Origin: Cadophora sp. MPI-SDFR-AT-0126
Taxonomy: Eukaryota > Ascomycota > Leotiomycetes > Helotiales > Ploettnerulaceae
DNA: 64,000 bases
Assembly: GCA_020747065.1 (NCBI GenBank)
Contig: JAGMVK010000001.1
Location: 2,542,001-2,606,000, forward strand
Direction: 5' to 3'
A program made the translations under genes and the position numbers. Positions 1 to 12,219 of the stretch are shown in pieces; position 1 is the stretch's first letter, and each line of letters starts with the position of its first letter. The notes below the pieces were generated by a model that saw only the letters and a program-made list of their open reading frames with translations, was not told the DNA's origin and did not search any database.

Positions 1-118
1 AACGCTACAGTTGCGACGGTGCCTTCGCCTTGAACTTCGGTCAAACGCACCTCCTGCTATATATTTCCAACTTCGCACAAATCGATGATGACCTGACAAC
101 AAAATTGTTTCTTATCTT

Positions 119-691
119 ATGTTAGGCAAAATGGCGTTCTATCACCAAATCATGCTCTCGCTGCGACATCACGCTATACAGATCATGGACTGCGTACGAG
201 GCTGTATCAACTCCAATTTCTTGGAGCTAGTACCTACTATTGGAAAGCTAGTCTTGAGGAGTTTTGTCATTCAGACAGCGCTGGTGTTCGCAATAGTTAT
301 CACCTTCCTAGTCATTGCAGTATTCCGCCTTAAGTCAGTTAGAAAGCCTCACGTTACTAGCAAAAGCATACAGCAGCTCTGGAGTTTCCTACCGCGATAC
401 GTTCAAAGTTTCCATAGGTACTTCTGGGTCTTGGGATCATGCTTCTTCACGCTAGGCATTCTCATTCGACTGCTTGCATTCACCGCGTTTGCAATTTCAG
501 TGCCTATGGATTTCGCGGCATGCAGTATCCTGACTCTCCTCGCATTTATCGTCTCACTCCGGTTGGCCTACAACACATCATTAGATGTAAATGTAACACA
601 ACATGCTACAACTCAAACGATAGAGAGCGCTGCTCCTGGGCCAAAAGTAGGCCTCCTCCTAACTCCAGTAACATTCGAGTCTAAATGCTGA
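119..691 (+). CDS. possible small membrane protein, unrecognised
   Basis: This is an open frame of 190 codons beginning with ATG at 119. I do not recognise the family. The translation is rich in hydrophobic stretches: one segment around residues 50-75 (core VFAIVITFLVIAVF) and a longer hydrophobic stretch around residues 105-150 that could hold two more membrane helices. The ends are short and polar. No catalytic motif, signal cleavage motif or splice pattern is evident. It ends about 80 bp before a dehydrogenase relic, so this corner may be a degenerating region and the frame could be fortuitous. What supports coding is only its length and the clustering of hydrophobic residues into helix-sized blocks. 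Confidence 0.3.
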   Translation: MLGKMAFYHQIMLSLRHHAIQIMDCVRGCINSNFLELVPTIGKLVLRSFVIQTALVFAIVITFLVIAVFRLKSVRKPHVTSKSIQQLWSFLPRYVQSFHRYFWVLGSCFFTLGILIRLLAFTAFAISVPMDFAACSILTLLAFIVSLRLAYNTSLDVNVTQHATTQTIESAAPGPKVGLLLTPVTFESKC

Positions 692-773
692 CGGAATTGA
701 CCTTCCTAGTCTACCCTTTCGCGGAAATTACGACATCGATCATAACTGCTTATGGTGTGGAAAGGATAGTGGC

Positions 774-900
774 TTGACCGCTGAGTTGCCGTTTGGCGGG
801 AAGACTTGTGAGTACATTTTTATCTCTGGCTGCTTCTGTGCTTTGGTGAAGAAGGAAATTGACTGACTTGTGTAGTGAGGGGTATGACTGCGTTCAACAG
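774..900 (+). pseudogene. relic of zinc-type dehydrogenase gene (duplicate of part of the gene at 57974-59430)
   Basis: This 127-bp stretch aligns without gaps to 59156-59282, the end of exon 3, the whole of intron 3 and the start of exon 4 of the MDR dehydrogenase further along the window. By hand I count 18 differences (about 86% identity), 15 of them transitions. The intron, including its donor and TGTGTAG acceptor, is retained, so the copy arose from DNA and not from a spliced transcript. Similarity stops sharply on both sides and the flanks do not encode the rest of the enzyme, so this is a fragment and not a gene. The open frame on the opposite strand here is only its shadow. Confidence 0.85.
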
Positions 901-1250
901 GTTGCAACACCACGCAGACTGTTGAATCAGCCCTACTGCCACTCAATCCTCCGGACTTAATTTAACTTATTCCAGGCTCAGACTTCATGTCGAAATCTAT
1001 CACTGTTCCTTGTTAAGCGAGTCGGACAAGCAGACGGCAGACGTCAGATTCACTAGAAGAAGAGCGAATAGCGAAACCTGTGGACATTATTGAGCATGTC
1101 CAGACATGAAAGCCTGATTATTCCAAGCATTGCGAGCTGTGAATCAGCATCCTGGACGCGGTGAAAAGCATCTTCGTGGCAAGTGAGGAACTGAAATACG
1201 GACACATAACATCCGTAAGCGAGAATATGTATACATCTATTGACACTACA
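901..1250. other. intergenic
   Basis: No supported gene is seen. This holds the 3' flank of the NADH dehydrogenase gene, which reads on the minus strand. Confidence 0.5.
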
Positions 1251-2996
1251 CTAGCGCCTTGCAATCTCCCTCCCGTCCCACTTGTTCAACACCCAATAAA
1301 TCATAATCATACATTTCCTTCTCCAGCTCTGCGTCCACTGCAGATTTCCTCCTCTCCAAGCCAGCCAAGCACTTTTACCCGTCCACTTCCCGCCTCCCTC
1401 AACGATACCATCCTTGCGTCCGATGTACGCCACAAGCGCTTTCTGCTCATATTGGAATTCCTTACCTTGAAAGTGCGTTTGGTGCTTTCCATCCATTGCA
1501 CTTTGAGAAACAAGACGTTCCGCGAGCCATTTGGCTTTCTGTACTGCCACCTCGGCAGTAGCGGGCAACTCGTTGCCTTCGATGCCTGCAGCATCACCCA
1601 ACGCCCAAACACCTTCCAGTATCCCCTCATCCTCATTTTTGACTCTTAGCCACTCATCTGTAAGCACCTTCCCTCCATCATCTTTCTTCACCCCTTCCAT
1701 CTCCCTCACAAGCCTACAAGTCTTGTTCCCCGCCGCCCAAACCGCGACTCCAAAGCCAACTTCCCCATCCTCCTTAACCTTCATGATCCCCTCCTCAAAC
1801 CCCTCAATATGTCTCCCCATACAAATGTTGACATCCCTCCTCCTGAACTTCTCCATCGCATACTCACTCAGCTTCTCCCCAAACATGCCTAACATCCTAT
1901 CCGCAACATCATACACGCTGACCTTCACCAACTTGCTACATTCCGGATAAATTGCTAATAAATGGCCGTGGATGAGCTCGTCGAGCTCAGCAGCAAGTTC
2001 AACGCCTGTAGGTCCACCACCTACGATGATGAAATGCAGCATGGAACGTTTTTGACTTGCAGAGTAGTGCGGCAACGAGGCGAGCTCGAAACAATCGAGG
2101 ATTTTCTCGCGCACGGCTCGTGCGTCAGAGACGGATTTCATGAAATGGCAGTATTGCTCCACGCCTGGTGTGTCGAATGTGTTGGTTTCGCTTCCGGGAG
2201 CGATGACCAGTCGATCGAAAAAGACCTCAAAAGTGGTATTGTTATCTCCTTTCGAAGTTCCGCTTTTAGAACCGTTAGTTCTCGAGTGTGAATGCACTGA
2301 TTCCTCATCTTTCTCATCTCCATTACTCCCCACTGCTGGTCTACATTTCAGCGTTCCTTGCTCGAAATCGACGCTGTCGACCCAGACTTGGTACTTCTTG
2401 ATTCCATCCGAGCCGTGATTAGAAGCTACGTTCATCATACCAATCCTACGAACTGGTTCTTCTGCGACGCGAAAATCGAAAATACCACATGCGGCGCTGG
2501 CGAGAAGGGGCGTGAGTGCCATGGTACGACTTGGCGAGAGGACAACGACATCGTATGTTTTGAGCAGGGAGGTTGTAGATAGCTGTTGTAACAGTGTGAA
2601 GCCCGCCCAGCCTGTTCCAACAATGGCTAATACGGGTTTGCTGTCCTTTTCATGCTCGTGTGAGACTGCCATAGACTTGAATGAGTTAGGTGAACTTGAA
2701 GACTTAGAAGGCGTAGATGTTTGGGATCGTGTCGTTGGCGCCATTTTCTTATGTCGTCTCGGCAAGGGTGTTGTAACTTGAGTGTTGATGAATTTTGTGC
2801 TGGAGAATTCTCTGAGATGTAGGTGACAACCCGCAATGATTCTAGAAACTGATTTGAAGCAATTCGCTCGATTTTGAGTAGGTTGCAACTTCGGCAATAA
2901 TCCTGAATTTCCTCTTGTTACTTGCTTCCAACGGTTACCGAAACTTGAACTTGACAATTGAAATCTGAGGTTCAAACCGGAAACGACTTTGACCAT
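1251..2996 (-). CDS. type II (alternative) NADH:ubiquinone oxidoreductase, mitochondrial
   Basis: This is a single-exon gene of 581 codons. The family is the rotenone-insensitive, non-proton-pumping FAD enzymes that oxidise NADH at the inner mitochondrial membrane and reduce ubiquinone. The FAD dinucleotide fold is at about residues 123-135 (motif GTGWAGF) and the NAD(P)H fold near residue 320 (IIVGGGPTGVELAAEL). They are followed by a GDAAG motif and an AEVAVQ-type quinone-site segment, and the C-terminal tail is amphipathic (WRRKCMIMIYWVLNKW). The N-terminal 85 residues are basic and Ser-rich and contain an RxFS-like sequence near residue 62, consistent with a mitochondrial presequence. I chose the ATG at 2996; another in-frame Met lies near residue 85. 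I see no EF-hand insertion, so whether the enzyme faces the matrix or the intermembrane space cannot be told. Confidence 0.9.
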   Translation of the reverse strand: MVKVVSGLNLRFQLSSSSFGNRWKQVTRGNSGLLPKLQPTQNRANCFKSVSRIIAGCHLHLREFSSTKFINTQVTTPLPRRHKKMAPTTRSQTSTPSKSSSSPNSFKSMAVSHEHEKDSKPVLAIVGTGWAGFTLLQQLSTTSLLKTYDVVVLSPSRTMALTPLLASAACGIFDFRVAEEPVRRIGMMNVASNHGSDGIKKYQVWVDSVDFEQGTLKCRPAVGSNGDEKDEESVHSHSRTNGSKSGTSKGDNNTTFEVFFDRLVIAPGSETNTFDTPGVEQYCHFMKSVSDARAVREKILDCFELASLPHYSASQKRSMLHFIIVGGGPTGVELAAELDELIHGHLLAIYPECSKLVKVSVYDVADRMLGMFGEKLSEYAMEKFRRRDVNICMGRHIEGFEEGIMKVKEDGEVGFGVAVWAAGNKTCRLVREMEGVKKDDGGKVLTDEWLRVKNEDEGILEGVWALGDAAGIEGNELPATAEVAVQKAKWLAERLVSQSAMDGKHQTHFQGKEFQYEQKALVAYIGRKDGIVEGGGKWTGKSAWLAWRGGNLQWTQSWRRKCMIMIYWVLNKWDGREIARR

Positions 2997-3713
2997 CACA
3001 GATTAGAACGACACCCAAGATTGAAGCTTTTTCAATATATATTATATACAAGATGCAGACGAAGAATTGAACGAAAGGAGAGAAATTAGAGAGAAAGAGA
3101 AGTTGCGTTGATGCCGGCGATGTTGTTACGGGCTCGGCTAATTTCTTCACACTAGGTAAGTCCTGACCTCATTGACATTTCTTAGTGCATTTCACCTGCC
3201 AGGAACAGTGCCGTGGCGGATACTAGACTACAGATAATTGATGCAGGGGTAACAGCAATTGCCGTTGCAGAGATCACTAAGGGAATCCCTTGGATCGTAA
3301 TCGTATTATGTCTGCTTTGTAGAAAGAGGTAAGATCGAGAAGAATGTTTGGTTCAACCTAAAGAACTGAGGAGCCATTGGTAGAGAAGTGGGTCAGGGCT
3401 GAGTGGGGATCCCCACAACCGCTAAGTTAAGCTTATCTTGACTCTTGACTCAGGGGCAGTAAACAATCTGTGCTTTCATCGACTCGGCTGCACCTCAAGC
3501 AATTTCTTGAACGCATCCTATGCGTTGATATTGCTTACATTTAGTTTCAAGGTACTCTATCTCCAGCAAAGAGCGGCACCTATCCCAGCCTCTTTTGAAA
3601 CTGCAACAACGCACAATTAATCCCTTTGATATATCCCATGCCGAAGCTACACTCTCATAATATGCCTACAAACCTATACACCACAAACGCCCTAAGAGAT
3701 TCCACAACCCACA
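2997..3713. other. intergenic between NADH dehydrogenase 5' end and UTP20 3' end
   Basis: It contains the promoter of the minus-strand NADH dehydrogenase gene (a TATATATTATATA run lies near 3037-3050) and the 3' flank of UTP20. No gene or RNA is supported. Confidence 0.5.
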
Positions 3714-6700
3714 CTACTGCTCATGCCTCTTGCTCTTATACTCCGCGCCCTTTTCCTTCCTCCTCTCCTTCTTTCTCTCCGTCTTCCTCGCCTTCTCCTT
3801 CCCAGCTTGCTCCGGCCTACTAACTGCATCAATCTTCCTCTTCGCCCTTCTCTCCTCCCTATTTCTCTTAACCATCTTCCCAACCTCCAACAATGCCTCG
3901 CTATAAGCTTCAATCCCCACCTTCCTCTTCACGCTCTCGAGAAGCACCTCGGCAGACGTCTTCATGTCTTCGTAAGCTGCGCGGAACGCTTCATCGGTGG
4001 AGTACGGGGTTGGGATGTTGGGATCGGTGATGTGGTGCAGGGGTTGGATTATAAGCTTGAGGGAGGGGAGGAGTGTGGCGGGTGGGATGGTCAAGATTAA
4101 GGTCTGTAGTAGGGTGAGACCGTTGGTTCGAGGGAGGAGAGTGGGGAGGCGGGGTGGTGAGATTTCTTTTCTGAGAAGAAAGGAAAGGCGGCGGAGGAGG
4201 AAATGGAGGGCTGTTCTGCTATCCTTCTCAGCTTCGTCTTCCTCATCTTCGTCGTCATCGTCGGCGGCTTGCGTGCTGCGCCATTTGAGGTCATTGGCTC
4301 CCGCGCAACGTGCTAGGAAGACAAGATTCTTAATGAGTTCTGGGGTTGCGGGATTGCTGAATGCTGGTGTGTCGAAGGAGTATGTTGTTCGTCGGATCAG
4401 GTCCGTGATGTCGTCTCCTACGAGCTTCAAGCCGCCTGATCCTATCATTGGCAGCTTCAATTCTGTGTCGGCATTCGTGCGAGCGAAATCGGCGAAGTAG
4501 CAATTGAAGAGCTTGGATGCTGAAAGCTTGACCCATTCATGAGGGTATGAGAGACAAGCTCGCATGATGGTCCAGAATGGTTGCGATGCTGATTTTGAGA
4601 AGAGAACCTCAGGGAACTTCTCAGCGAGACTATTGCTCAGGAGTAGAGCTTCGAAGATCTGTCCCATGTCGGATCCTGGATCTTCGGCAGATTTGCCGAT
4701 GCTGGAGATGCGGTCCATGAGAAGGGAGAGATCGCCGTCATCGCTGGGATTTGAGTCATAGTAAAGTCTGAATGTTTGGAGAGAGACGCGAACGATATCT
4801 TCATCGTCGCTTCTGATTCCTGTTCTGAGGAGGCCGAGGAAGCTGTTCGTTCGCTCGGCGTCGGATCTCTTGAAAATTTCCTTCAGGACTTCGCATGCTA
4901 CGATGCGGCACTTCTCACTCTCCTCGTTGTTCAGACGGTCTTCGTAAAGCGGCTTGAAAACTGCTGTGGCGACTTGCTGAACAACGTCATCGGTCGATTT
5001 GGACAGCAGTAGATAGACCAGCTCCAAGATGGAGAGTCTTCCACCTTCACGGTCATAGTTCAAATTGCCTACAATGAATTTGAGCTGTTTCGACCACCTT
5101 GCCTTCTTCTGCGGGTATTCTGACAGGAACTGGAAGAAAGCACCACGAGCTAAATCTCGGGTATCCTTGTCGAAGTTCGTGACCATTTGCTCACCGACGT
5201 AGTCCAGAACATCATACACGACTGCAGTCTCGATTTTGGAATCAAGCACAGCGCGGAGGAAGCCAAAAGTGACATGCCGACGTTCTGGCTCTGTAATATC
5301 TTGCCTGAGCTTGCCTAGCAAATTGTCAATGGCGGTGTCCTTGACTTTGACATCTGGTCGGGTGCGGAGAATAACCGAGAGCAGTTTCAGCCCGACTTGA
5401 GCAATGTCCGAATCAGTTTGGGGGCTTTCCATGATTGACTTCGTTGCCTCCGCGGCAGCGACTCGGTATAAATCGGTCCAATTGGGATCTTCTAAGAGCG
5501 GGACTTTAACAATTGTGGTAAGGGTCTTGAAGGCAGACACTCTGACTTCCTCTTCAGCTTCCACAACGGCATCACCAAGCACAGGGATGAATCCGGTCAA
5601 ATTCTTTGCACTGCGTAATGAGTCGTGCTTCTTGAGTACAGCTCGTAAGACATCAAAGGCAAATCTGACAATCTTGAAAGTGTACACCGTCGTACTTCCT
5701 CGATCTAGACCTCTCTTGGCGCCCTTTGTTGAGAGATATTTCTTGAGCTTGTGATCGACTTTCTTTCTCTCATTTGGTTTCTGCTCGCGATTGACGTCCT
5801 GTATGACCTCATAGCAAAAGATGAGACTATCTCTACTATTTGCTGCACGATTCCTTTGCAAACCGTTGCTGATTCGGTTTAGAAGCTGGTCGGCCTTGCG
5901 AACCATCTTGATATTGAGTTTCTCTTGCAGAAGCTTGCGAATCGGGGTCACTAGATCCGTGAGACGACTCAGAGTGGCTGTGCTGGCAATAAGTTCCATG
6001 GAGTCGTAACTCTTGCTGCTTCTGACTTCCTCCATCTTGCTTGTGTACTCTTCGGCATCCTTTTCTTGACCTGTAGTACCAAAGATATCGTCCGTAATGA
6101 TGTCAACGATCTGTCCAAGACAATAGTCCAAGTCACCAGGAGCGTGATCGGGAGTAGTAGCTACCAATATCGAATGCATGGTGAAGGAAAGAACATGAAC
6201 TTGGTAGCCTTTCTGTAGAGCACTTCGCAGCTCTTTGAGGACGAATCCAATGCAAGTAGGGCCTAGAAGTACACATATATTGACAAGTGTATCTCGTGTC
6301 ATCTTTCGTGACTCAGCAGCTTTGCTTCGGAGAATGTGGCAAACATCTGTCAAAACTGCTGGCAGTCGAGAGGTAAGTTGCTCTCGCGGGAGAAGTTTGA
6401 GTAGTCTAACAACGATGATTGCCACTGGAACTCGGAGACTGACAGTTGACTCGTCCTTGTCGTGGAGATATGAAGTCAATGGCGGTAAGATGTTGGATGT
6501 GATGTCGTCAACAAAATTTTCAAGTCGTGGCATCGTCTTGGCCAATGTACTCAAGTCGATGGGCTTGGCCGTTTTTGGGGCAGTATCAATATCCATGACT
6601 CCATCTGTTTCGGTATCATCTCCCAGCGTCGTAGCTGGCGTGTCAACGTTCAGAGCATCAATGATTCTCCCTAGTAGCCTGATAATTTGCTTGGGCTGAT

Positions 6701-9700
6701 CCTTGGACTCAATGTAGCCAATATATCTGCGAAGTAAGGCACGATATTGTTGCCACTCTAGGCACCTTGCCAGGACTCCGATGGCGGTACTTGCTTCCGA
6801 AGCAAGTTGACTGGCATCGTTGCCCTCCGCCTTGTCAAAGATGAAGTGCTCTAGCAACGGAATCAGAAAATGTGCAGTGTTCTTGCTGCCCAGCTTGCCG
6901 CCTTCCGCAACATCGCATAGGCGTTTGAGAGCAGCTGGACGTCTTCCTTTACCAATGTCCAGAATGCTTTCGAAGAATGACTGAGATGGCTCGGACTCGG
7001 ATGCGTCAATGCTGGGGTCGACGCCAAGGTCTTTCATGTCGCTGACTTCTGTCCATTCCGGAAATGTCTCAACAAGCTTACCCATAACCTTCAGGTATTC
7101 TCTGCGGATGAGCTCAGATTCATGCCGAGCACCTGTGTACAGCGCAGGCAGCAACACCGACGAGAGCAGTCCCATGAAGGCGGCTTGTTCTGTTTGTGCT
7201 GCTTGAGCAGCTTTGATGAATTGGCATAGTGTGTCGGACGCGTTGGAAGAGAGAATACCCGACTCCTCATCATGGGTAATGTAGAAGAGCATGTTGTAGA
7301 GTAGGGGTGTCCATTGGCGGGCAGTGAAGTCTCCCCGGGCATTCAGGTCATTGAATGCTTTGATTCGGCGGTCATAATCAGGCTCGTCCAGTCGATTACC
7401 AAGGAAAGAATTGAGACCCATACAAATTTCTGCGACATCTCCTATCACCGGATCTTTCTCGGCGTAAACCATCAAGACTCGACTCAATCCTTGACGGGAT
7501 TCAGTATCCTTAAAGAATCCGAACAAAGAGGTGACCGTTTTGAAGACTCGGTCTTTGAGATCCGCATCATTCTGCAAATCGTACAGTGGGACAAAATGTT
7601 CCAGAACGACTAATAGAGCTCCTTTCTCCTTGGGCTTAACTCGACGAGTCGGTTGATCAAGCAAGAAGATGGAAACATCAACCAAGTTCTGAGCCTGTGT
7701 AGATGTTGACACGAATTGCGCGAGCTCCGAAACGGTTCCGATACAAGACTCTAGCAGCTCCTTGCCCATATCGCCCTGGCTGCGAAGAACGCCGCCAATC
7801 TGCACAAGGAAGGAGTCCATGCTTCGGCTGAGAATCTCATCTTTGACTTTGGAACTCAATTCCCTTGCCGGGATAACGGCCGTGTGATCTTCACGTGATA
7901 GCCCAATGATTTTTCGAATGATGTCCTCAAGGACAAATCTTTTGACTTCATCCTTTGATTTTGACGGTGCCAAACACTCGGCCACTTTGGACAACATTCC
8001 CGGGGTAAAGAAAAACACTAGCTTTGGTGATAGTGCCCAGGTCGAGAGGAGTCGAAGGATAACAGACACCCCCTGACTTGTTTCGGTGGGTAGATTGTCT
8101 AGTCGAGGAGAGATGATCTCTTCGTTGATGGTTTTCATATATGGGGACCAGTCGAAGTCGGGAGCATTAGTGAAGAGCAGAACCAGGCACTTCAAGCCTG
8201 TCTGGCGGACTACCTTGAGGAGAGATGTCTGAGTAGTCACACCGACAGTCTCTTCAGTACTCTCAGGCTCATCTTGCAGCTGGCGAGAGGCGAAGATGAT
8301 ACAGTATAACACCGCATCTATCAACTTCCCTGCCAGTGGCGCGACCTTGGTCGCCAGCTCTTTCAACATGCCCTCAATCATGTGAGTGAACCCGACTTGT
8401 TTTCTGATATTCATCACTTCGACATTGAAGAGGGAGTCGCGGACAGAACCACCTTCAAGCAATTGTACACCTGCCAGTTCACCGAGCGCGATGTCCAGGA
8501 AGCCTTCCATGTCCTCTTTACCAAGATTGCGTAAGATAGTTAGCCTTCGAGCCTCCATTCCCTGTCGACCACTGGCAGCTCCTTTTCTCGAAATTGAACG
8601 GCCGTAGATAACTCGTAGCAATACCGGCATAAGACCCAGACGATGCTCTGCTTGCACAAGAGTCTGGCCCTGAAGTAAGACTGCAATCTCTTCCTTGAAT
8701 CTTGCTTCATCGAGCAGATTCAAGAGGTTTTCCTCGTATGGTCGAATATTAGGATTTTTCCACGCAAAGATTGCCTTGAGAGCGGATTTCTGGATCTCGA
8801 TGTCACCATTGCCAAGAAGATGCAAAAGAGCATTGTATACATCTCCTGAGCGGTACAGGGATTTTGGATTGCCAAACAGGCTGAACAAATTCAAAAGAGC
8901 CTTCTGGTCGTTTCTTGTCCAGTCACTGAGACGGTGTTCCTCGTCGTCATCGGATTGTTCGGCTTCAGGATTCTGTTTTGCCCATGATAAGAACATAGGA
9001 ACCAATAAGCGAGAGCGCTTCTCGGCAACAGTTGAAGCAGCTGACAGAACCATCAAGGCTTGAGCTCTGGCTGATTTGGGCTGTGCAGAAACGAGTTCTT
9101 GTGCTTCAGCAAATTTCTGCAGCATATTGTCTCGTGACATCTTTACCCCCGAATCTGCTGCTTTGGCTAATTTATCGAGTTTCATCAGATTTGAGCATTC
9201 GAAGTCTGTCATGCCGTTGTTGTTGCTGTCCTGCTCATCAGAGCCCTTGTGGCCATCTCCAGTCATTGATGGTCTTTCGAGCCACTCAAAAGCTAACTTA
9301 GCCACAGCTTCATCACCACTTCTAGAATCTGCGATCTGCTTGAGCGAAGCTGCGACTTGATCCCATAATTCTCTCAATTTCACCGTGAGCATTCCAAAAC
9401 AGAACCTTGGAATGGCTTCCTTGACCCAAGAATCGGATGGTTCATTAGTGTACATTGTTGCCAGCTTTCGGACATGCATTGAAGCAGAGCGCACTGCTTG
9501 GGGATCGAGGGTGGAATTTTCAACCATTATCATGATTGATAAGCATTGAGAGGAGGATCCATGCTCTGTTGTATATATGTGGTCCAGAAGTCGCAAGGAA
9601 AGATATCGCAAATCATGAGATTCGGTTGAAAGATTGGAGATGAGCGATGTAACGAGAAGGTCAGCCTCGGCATCTGGGTCGAAGGATTTTTCTGGTGATG

Positions 9701-11695
9701 CTGTTTTTGAATCTGGAGAAGATGCAAGACTTGATTCATAGTCAAGTAAAGCCTCGAGGAACTGAGGAAGTCTAGAATATCTCGGAGCTGCTGCACGGAG
9801 CAGGGGCTCAAGTGCTCGATCCACCTCGCCTGCGCCCTTCGTCATGCGAGAGAAAGAGCTGAAGCCACGGCCAACGATGAAATTTGCTTCTTCGGGCGCA
9901 AGAGATGACGATGGCCGTAGAGCAAGCTTCAACTTTCGCAACAAAATTTCCGCGATCCTGGCATTTGTGGAAGGATGCACTACAGTGCAGTCAAGCACCT
10001 CCAGTAGTGCATTGTATTTTGGTAAACACCGGTCATGCCATGTCGTGGGACTTCGATCATACGGCGACGATTTTTCTGGAAATGGCTGCACCTCCAATCT
10101 TTCAAACTTGCTTACGATCTGGTCTTGCCAAGATTGTGGTAAGACAAACCCATCTGTGCCATATCGACTAGGCAAGACACCAGAGGACACCATCTTCGGC
10201 AGCAACACAGAAAATGTGTCTCCATTCTCAGCATCTGACCAATGTGCGACAATGAATCTGGACCAAAATTAGTAGGCGACAGTTGGAGTAATAAGTGTAC
10301 AAACCTTCGAAAGTATGGCAAAGCTATGCTTCGGAAACGCTCAGCGTCTACTTCTGAAAAGTAAGAAGAGAAAGTCAGGAACCATTTGATCAGCGGATCC
10401 TTCGTCAGCGAGTCCATGAAGGGAGAGATGAAGGCAATCATTATGTCCATCGGAGCATACTGGAATGCAATCGAGATGCTGAGTATCAGATGGTTCCATA
10501 TGTCCAGGTTGTCATTTTCAAGAATACAATAAGAATGGGTTGTGGTGATCTTGAGTATGCTTGCCATTGCTGTCAAGAGGCCCGCCCATTTTTTTACCCG
10601 TGTCCCTTTCCGAACACCGGCAGCAATTCCCAAAGTCCGCGCAGAAAGAAGCAGTCTTCGAAGTTTATACTTAGACGGATCTTGCTGGAACATTTCCACC
10701 GCAGTCTCGGCTGATTCCATTACGACGTCCAAGACTTCTGAGAAGGTGTCAGAACTGCAATGGTGTATGATGCTTGTCAAGACACCGCAGATGACGTCCA
10801 TCCATACTGAACTTTCGCTTGACTCCACATCCGACTCGTCTAGGGCGAGAAACAAAGATCTGAAAATGGCTGGACCACTTGTGTGTACATTCAATCCATT
10901 GCCCTTCATTGCCTCCGCAAATAATGTCATAATCCCATGGTAGTAGAGACCGAATTCCTTCGTTTCTCGTATACTCTGAAGATCTTTTTTGGCATGCTTA
11001 ATGATCAAAGGCAACGCTGTTGTCCTGTGGGCTGGAGCTCCGGCTTTCTTAATCAGGAAGCTCATAGCCTCCGCGGCGAATCGAGCGATGTGTGGTTTCT
11101 GGCGCTGTTTCCCCAACAGTGGTGCCATCAAATCGTAGGTGGGTCGAAGATCCGGCACCAGAAGCTTTGACAGATATTTAAACATAAATGCCAGGCTTGT
11201 GAAACTCCATTCAATAACCGCAACATCTTGTAGCATTCCCGCTATGGATGTGATTAGTTCGAGTGACTTGGGGTAATGCTTTTCAAATCGAGCTCCCAAA
11301 TCGTGCGCAAAATCCGTCAATAATTCCAGCAGGGGTTCTAGAGATTCTCTCTCTCTCTTTTCGATGTATGTAACAAACAATCCCATGATTTTATCCTCCG
11401 AGTGTACAATCTGGGGCAAGCTCTCGGTCAAGTCTGCCATCTCGCGGGAGAACAGAATGAACCCCTCGGACATATTGAGTTCCGCCCATTTGTCTAGCCC
11501 AGCTCTGAGATATGATGTAGTCGCAGACAAATTCTCGGTGTCTATATCATGGCGGCGAACTCTGCGTATTGGGTCGAGGGAGTTTAGTTTGGATATTTTC
11601 GTTGTGAAGGACTCCCACCGGTGATTCTTTTGGTGAGCAGTGCCTTTTTTGCCCTTCCGGGTCTTGACAATCCTCCCCGAGTTGTTGACCGGCAT
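3714..11695 (-). CDS. UTP20: U3 snoRNP / SSU processome component Utp20 (DRIM family)
   Basis: Two exons, 11695-10305 and 10257-3714, encode 2644 residues. The 47-nt intron has a GTTTGT donor, a CTAAT branch and a CAG acceptor, and the frame is kept across it. Utp20 is a very long HEAT/ARM-repeat scaffold of the nucleolar 90S pre-ribosome, needed for 18S rRNA maturation. The N-terminal region carries the family signature around residues 110-180 (core LLTDFAHDLGARFEKHYP), the middle is continuous alpha-helical repeat, and an acidic tract sits late in the protein (ADDDDEDEEDEAEK). The tail is strongly basic (repeated K/R-E-R-K), typical of nucleolar retention. The length agrees with yeast (about 2.5k residues) and human (about 2.8k) proteins. 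It is divergent from the CWF19L1-like gene, with 524 bp between their starts. Confidence 0.95.
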
Positions 11696-12219
11696 CGTGG
11701 GGTTTGGGGCGCTCCGGGGCGCAATGTCGAGGGAATTGTGGTGGGGGAGGTATTTGGATGATATCGCAGGATCTCACAGCAGATTTATTTTTTGCGCCTG
11801 GGGTCGGTGGCAAGCGGCAAAATCGCTGGGATGAGCTTAGCGTTGTATATTTAAACTTAGTGAAATGTATTTGATCTGCACTTCAGAAGGGAATTCATGA
11901 ATGATTTCCCTTGACAGCTAAAGGCTTTCACCCTTCTCAGACTCATAACATCTCTCTCTACTCATATATTCACAAAATTATTATTTTACTTCCTTTGCTC
12001 TTCAATTACCCATGCTTTCACAATTCAATTCTATGATTGCCGGATGCTACCCCGCTAGCGCAACGCTAAGATAGGAGAGCTCGATAAGCTGAAGCTGAAG
12101 CTGAAGCTGAAGCTGAGAAAAGCTCGCCGTCGCGTCGCAGCTTTCTTCACTCTCTAGCCTCATCTACAACTTCCAACTGAAGACCAACTGAAGACGCATT
12201 GCCAGACGTCAACCCCAAG
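11696..12219. promoter_or_regulatory. shared divergent promoter region of UTP20 and the CWF19L1-like gene
   Basis: This is the only DNA between the two divergent start codons. It includes an AT-rich middle part (about 11850-12010) and, on the CWF19L1 side, a short hexanucleotide repeat. Both neighbours act in RNA maturation, so joint control is plausible, but this is inference from arrangement only. No specific factor site was identified. Confidence 0.45.
12085..12117 (+). repeat. GAAGCT hexanucleotide microsatellite
   Basis: Five uninterrupted copies of a GAAGCT/GCTGAA unit lie about 100 bp upstream of the CWF19L1-like start codon, probably in its 5' UTR. Confidence 0.9.

Noticed and set aside
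740..946. Minus-strand frame of 68 codons
   Set aside because: It is the complement of the dehydrogenase relic at 774-900, whose sense strand is plus.
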